From Salvia splendens (lineage: Eukaryota > Streptophyta > Magnoliopsida > Lamiales > Lamiaceae): a DNA stretch of 64,000 bases. Under the pieces are notes generated by a model. The model saw only the letters and a list, made by a program, of their open reading frames with translations. It was not told where the DNA came from and did no database searches. The DNA lies in the NCBI RefSeq assembly GCF_004379255.2, contig NC_056037.1, positions 29,857,012 through 29,921,011 on the forward strand, written 5' to 3'. Position numbers and translations under genes: made by a program. Positions within the stretch are counted from its first letter, which is position 1. The number at the start of each line of letters is the position of its first letter. Positions 60,244-64,000 of the stretch are shown here, piece after piece.

Positions 60244-61722
60244 TAGAGATGCCCACCGGTTCCGGTTCCGAATCGGAACCGTGGCGATTTCCTCGAACCG
60301 GAACCATCGCAATTTGGGTCGCGGTCCGGTTCAGGTTCAAGATTTTTCGAACCGGAACCGTCACCGAACCGCCGGTTCGGGACTGTTCGAAACCGCCGGT
60401 TAACCGGAGGAACCACCGGTTCGGGCATGGAATCCAAGGCATCAGGGAGGACAGCTTTTCGAGCATGAAAACCGGGCGGTTCCGGCGGTTTTTGGACCGG
60501 AAACCAGCGGTTAACCGTGAAATCCGGCGGTTCTAGCGGTTTTCCGCCAAAAACCGCCGGTTTTTCCGAAAATTATTTTTTTTTTCAGATTTCAAATTCG
60601 AATTCTTCCATTTCCCCTAATTTTTATCTATAAATACCCCCCTCTATCCTCATTTACATTCACCCACTCGTGTGTTAATAAGAGTTTCTCTCTTCAATCT
60701 CTCAATTCTCTCTCTTTGTCTCCAATTTATCATTTGTGCTATTGTGCTTCCATTTAATTACTCAAGTGCTACTTGTATTACGCATTGTTATACACTTATA
60801 CTTGTTCCCGTAGTTCTATAAGTTGTCTTTCTTTCTCAATTGCTTAAACAAAAAAATATATATTGTTCCATATTTCTACATTTCTATTATATAATGTTAT
60901 ATACTTGTATATGTATTGTAAATTGTAATGTATCGTTGTCCGTTACAACTCAAATTCAACAAAATTGATATCATTTTCATCTTATACGTCTTATTTCAAT
61001 TTAAATTATTCATTGTCTTATTCCAATTTATTGTATAAGTCCAAATTTCAAATTTATATTACATTATTGTATGTTGTATACTTGTATATGTATTGTAAAT
61101 TGTAACGTATCGTTGTCCGTTACAACTCAAATTCAATAAAATTGATATCATTTTCATCTTATTCGTCTTATTTCAATTTAAATTATCCATTTTCTTGTTC
61201 CAATTTATTGTATAAGTCCAAATTTCAAATTTATATTACATTATTGTATGTTGTATACTTGTATATGTATTGTAAATTGTGATGTATCGTTGTCTGTTAC
61301 AACTCAAATTCAATAAAATTGATATCATTTTCACCTTATTCATCTTATTTCAATTTAAATTATCCATTGTCTTGTTCCAATTTATTGTATAAGTCCAAAT
61401 TTCAAATTTATATTACATTATTGTATGTCGTATACTTGTATATGTATTGTAAATTGTAATGTATCATTGTCCGTTACAACTCAAATTCAATAAAATTAAT
61501 ATCATTTTCACCTTATTCGTTTTATTTCAATTTAAATTATCCATTGTCTTGTTCCAATTTATTGTATACAAATTTCTAATTTTAAAAAAAATCGAACCGC
61601 GAAACCGCCAGTTTTCGAACCGGAACCGTGTAAACCGCCGAAAAACCGGCGGTTCCGAACCGGAACCGGCGGTTTTCAAACCGGAACCGGAACCGCCGGT
61701 TTTGGAACCGTGGGCAACACTA
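60244..61722. mobile_element. Non-autonomous hAT element nested in copia integrase
   Basis: The ends TAGAGATGCCCACCGGTTCC and, read inward from the right, TAGTGTTGCCCACGGTTCC are inverted copies. They are flanked by the 8-bp duplication GAGTGGGG (60236-60243) and GAATGGGG (61723-61730). Excising the element restores the integrase ENGVAE-type reading, so the right copy is ancestral and the left has one change. The 1479-bp interior codes for nothing. Both ends are crowded with AACCGG(A/C)/CCGGTT words, and the middle holds a 177-bp tandem array. Confidence 0.9.
60904..61570. repeat. 177-bp tandem repeat, about 3.8 copies, inside the hAT
   Basis: The landmark CTTGTATATGTATTGTAAAT starts at 60904, 61081, 61258 and 61435, exactly 177 bp apart each time, with only scattered substitutions. 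The last copy stops at about 61570 where GGTT-rich terminal sequence resumes. Confidence 0.92.
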
Positions 61723-64000
61723 GAATGGGGTAGCCGAAAGGAAAAACCGCTATATCCTAGAAATAACCCAAGCTCTCCTTATTGAATCCAAAATACCGAA
61801 GTCTTTCCGGTGGGAAGCTATATCTACTGCCGTTCACCTCATAAATCGCCTACCAACCGGCATTCTTGGCTTTAAAACTCCCCTAGACACCTTTTCTCAA
61901 CATTTTGAAATCCCATCATCTCTATCCCTTGAACCAAGAGTATTTGGATGCTCCGTTTTTGTCCACATTCCCAAACATGAACGTACCAAGTTTGATCCCT
62001 GTGCCCTCAAATGTGTCTTCCTTGGCTATGGAAAAAACCAAAAAGGATACCGCTGCTATGACCCAAAAACCCGTAGAATCCACACCACCATGAATTGTGA
62101 TTTTGTGGAAGGAGAATATTTCTACGACCAATCCAGTAGTCAGGGGGAGACTTCAGACAATAGTCCAAACGATGACCACCTAGATTGGCTACCAGATATT
62201 GGAAACAACCATTTAGGGGGAGAGCCACATCCAGGGGAACATCAGACAGGGGAAGAGTCACAGCCAAGCACTGTCGCAGACGTTGGTCCACCTGAGGAGG
62301 TTAGCAACACCGTCGGGCCGTCGAGTCCGGTAGTACAGAACGAAGACCAAAGTGGCAATGAGCAACCGTCAGCCCCGTCTTCGATTCCTGAGGTAAACAG
62401 TTCAGATTTTGATAATACACCCTTGGAATGCACTAATCTTGATAGGGGCACTAATGAGGAATGTGGAGTTAGTGGAGAAAGTGGAGGCTCATACGAGTTG
62501 CCCCCAAGAAGAACAAGATGGGTCCCTCCACGACGGTACTCACCAGACTGGAAAGGAAGAAAGACCAAATATGCAGTATCCAATATTGCTCACAACCACC
62601 TTTCAGAAATGGCCAAGGCATTCGAAGCTCCCTTGTATGAGGAAGAAGACATCCTTTAGTCCTTTGAAGAGGCCAACAAACATAAGCACTGGAGAGAAAC
62701 CATGAAGAATGAGATAGATGCCCTAATGAAAAACTACACATGGGAAAAATGTGCACTACCAGAAGGAAAGAAGCCAGTTGGATGTCGGTGGATATTCACC
62801 ATAAAGAGAAGAGCAGATGGTTCAATCGAGAGATACAAGGCGAGACTAGTGGCAAAAGGGTACACCCAAGTATATGGAGTGGATTATGATGAGACATTCT
62901 CCCCAGTGGCTAAGATGGAAACCGTGCGAACACTATTATCAGTAGCAGTATGTAAAGACTGGACACTACACCAGTTTGACGTGACCAACACCTTTCTTCA
63001 TGGAGAGCTTGAACAGAACAAGGAAGTATACATGGAGGTCCCACCAGGTTTCTCCGAAGAGTTTGGAGGAGGAGAGGTGTGCCGGTTACGAAAAACTCTG
63101 TATGGATTGAAGCAGTCTCCACAAATCTGGTTCAGAAGATTCTGTCAGGCTATGACCAAGCATGGATTCCAACAAAGTCATTCTGATCACACGCTCTTCA
63201 AAAAACGGAGAGACGACATGGTAACATGTCTAATTATCTATGTTGATGATATGATTATCACTGGAGATGATGTGGAAGAAATCCAGAGGTTGAAGGAAAA
63301 CATGTTCAAGGAATTCGAGATGGAGGATCTAGGAGCACCGAAATACTTCTTGGGAATAGAAGTGTTGAGATCTCGACGCGGAATATTCCTAAGGCAGAAA
63401 AAGTATGTCTTAGATCTGTTGGCGGAAACAGGTCTCCTCGAAAGTAAGCCTGCAGACACCCCAATGGTTCCAAACCATGGTCTGAAGATAGAGCAAGGAA
63501 CGGAACTAGCAGACAGAGAAAGATATCAATGACTTGTTGGAAAGCTCATCTATCTCTCACATACTAGACCAGACATTGCATATGCAGTGGGCATTGTGAG
63601 CCAGTTCATGCACCAACCTCAAGCTAATCACATGGAGGCAGCTTTGAGGATCGTACGGTACTTGAAAGGTACGATAGGCTATGGAATATTTCTAGCCAAA
63701 AGGGAGGACCTAGAGATCGATGGCTACACAGATGCTGACTGGGCAAGTAATCCAGTGGATTGGAAATCTACATGAGGTTACTTTACGTTCATCGGGGGGA
63801 AACTTGGTTACTTGGAGGAGCAAGAAACAAAAGGTTGTAGCTCTGTCTAGCGCTGAAGCCGAGTTCCGAGGAATGAAAAGTGGACTCATGGAAATCCTGT
63901 GGCTGAGGAGATTGCTCACCGAGATTGGTTTCCCACCTACTTGGAAGAGTCAGTTGTTTTGTGATAACAAGGCTGCCATTAGCATCTCAAAAAATCCGGT

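Larger units (their letters stand above)
57337..64000 (+). mobile_element. Ty1/copia retrotransposon, decayed, right end outside the window
   Basis: The order 5' LTR (about 57337-57622, exact start uncertain), primer-binding site, gag, protease, integrase, reverse transcriptase and RNase H is that of Ty1/copia. The LTR has a TATA box (TATAAAA, 57507-57513). The body is about 1.5 kb longer than coding needs because a hAT element is nested in the integrase. The 3' LTR lies beyond 64000, so age by LTR divergence cannot be judged here. Confidence 0.9.
57737..64000 (+). pseudogene. Ty1/copia gag-pol, many stops and frameshifts
   Basis: Gag starts MSDSNNTPITLLAEQFAEF at 57737, with LNGDNYPLWAKLMSRAIRG and a CCHC knuckle (CSHCGGKKHTG) split by a frameshift. 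Protease is seen as HWIFDCGATNTIS, where the usual Ser or Thr after the catalytic Asp is Cys. GAG-pre-integrase and integrase follow: WLWHRRLGHPSLGYF, CDTCVLAKNHRHSF, HSDVWGP, FIDDYSRMTWIYF. The frame is then cut by the hAT insertion and resumes AERKNRYILEITQALL, CVFLGYGKNQKGYRCYD. Reverse transcriptase has GCRWIFTIKRRADGSIERYK, ETFSPVAKMETVRTLL, LYGLKQSPQIWFRRF and IIYVDDMIITGDD; RNase H has DADWAS and ALSSAEAEFRGM. Stops include TAGs near 57830 and 62657 and TGAs near 63530 and 63773, with a one-base insertion near 63800. Confidence 0.9.

Overview
This is a stretch of a plant nuclear genome, almost certainly a eudicot. The evidence is AT-rich intergenic DNA, genes with many short GT-AG introns, plant-specific families (KOBITO1, dirigent, JINGUBANG-type WD40, folate-biopterin transporter, plant annexins, OSCA channel, USP-kinase) and a dense load of plant transposons. 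An asterid of the Lamiales is my guess from the look of the repeats; the window does not prove it. There is nothing prokaryotic here and no CRISPR array or rRNA gene; I saw no convincing tRNA gene.

Layout. 1-3209 is the 3' part of a Ty3/gypsy element of the Tat type, whose 3' LTR ends inside exon 3 of an annexin-4-like gene (3210-3704, minus). 3.7-11.05 kb is repeat-rich: small MITEs, a TATCG-built hAT-like MITE, and a PIF/Harbinger element whose ORF1 is split by a solo LTR. 11.4-12.8 kb is an intact annexin-3-like gene (plus), head to head with the broken annexin. 13.2-16.5 kb is an OSCA/CSC1-like channel (minus). 18.7-24.5 kb holds a dirigent pseudogene and a folate-biopterin transporter pseudogene, with one Harbinger element in its first intron and another just upstream of it. 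25.9-28.9 kb is an intact USP-domain protein kinase (minus). 29-36.6 kb holds Stowaway-like MITEs, a broken and an intact copy of a small secreted cysteine-rich protein, and a fourth Harbinger element. 37.3-42.6 kb holds a decayed WD40 gene, an AT-rich tandem array and an F-box/DUF295 remnant. 44.6-49.8 kb is an intact KOBITO1 gene (plus, 11 exons). 51.7-54.1 kb is a two-exon gene for an uncharacterised Trp/Gly-rich protein (minus), with a 579-bp foldback element in its 5' flank. 54.8-56.9 kb is a fifth Harbinger element. 57.3 kb to the end is a decayed Ty1/copia element with a non-autonomous hAT nested in its integrase.

Six genes look complete: annexin 3-like, OSCA, USP-kinase, the small Cys-rich protein, KOBITO1 and the WG-rich protein. 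For each, the exon models add up to a whole number of codons. The rest of the window is a layered record of insertions, many dated relative to one another by target-site duplications that I could read directly. The most unusual structures are the foldback element with ten mirrored GACGCAT-N7-ATGCGTC units, and the five Harbinger-type elements, each carrying either the transposase or the Myb/NAM-like ORF1 but never both.
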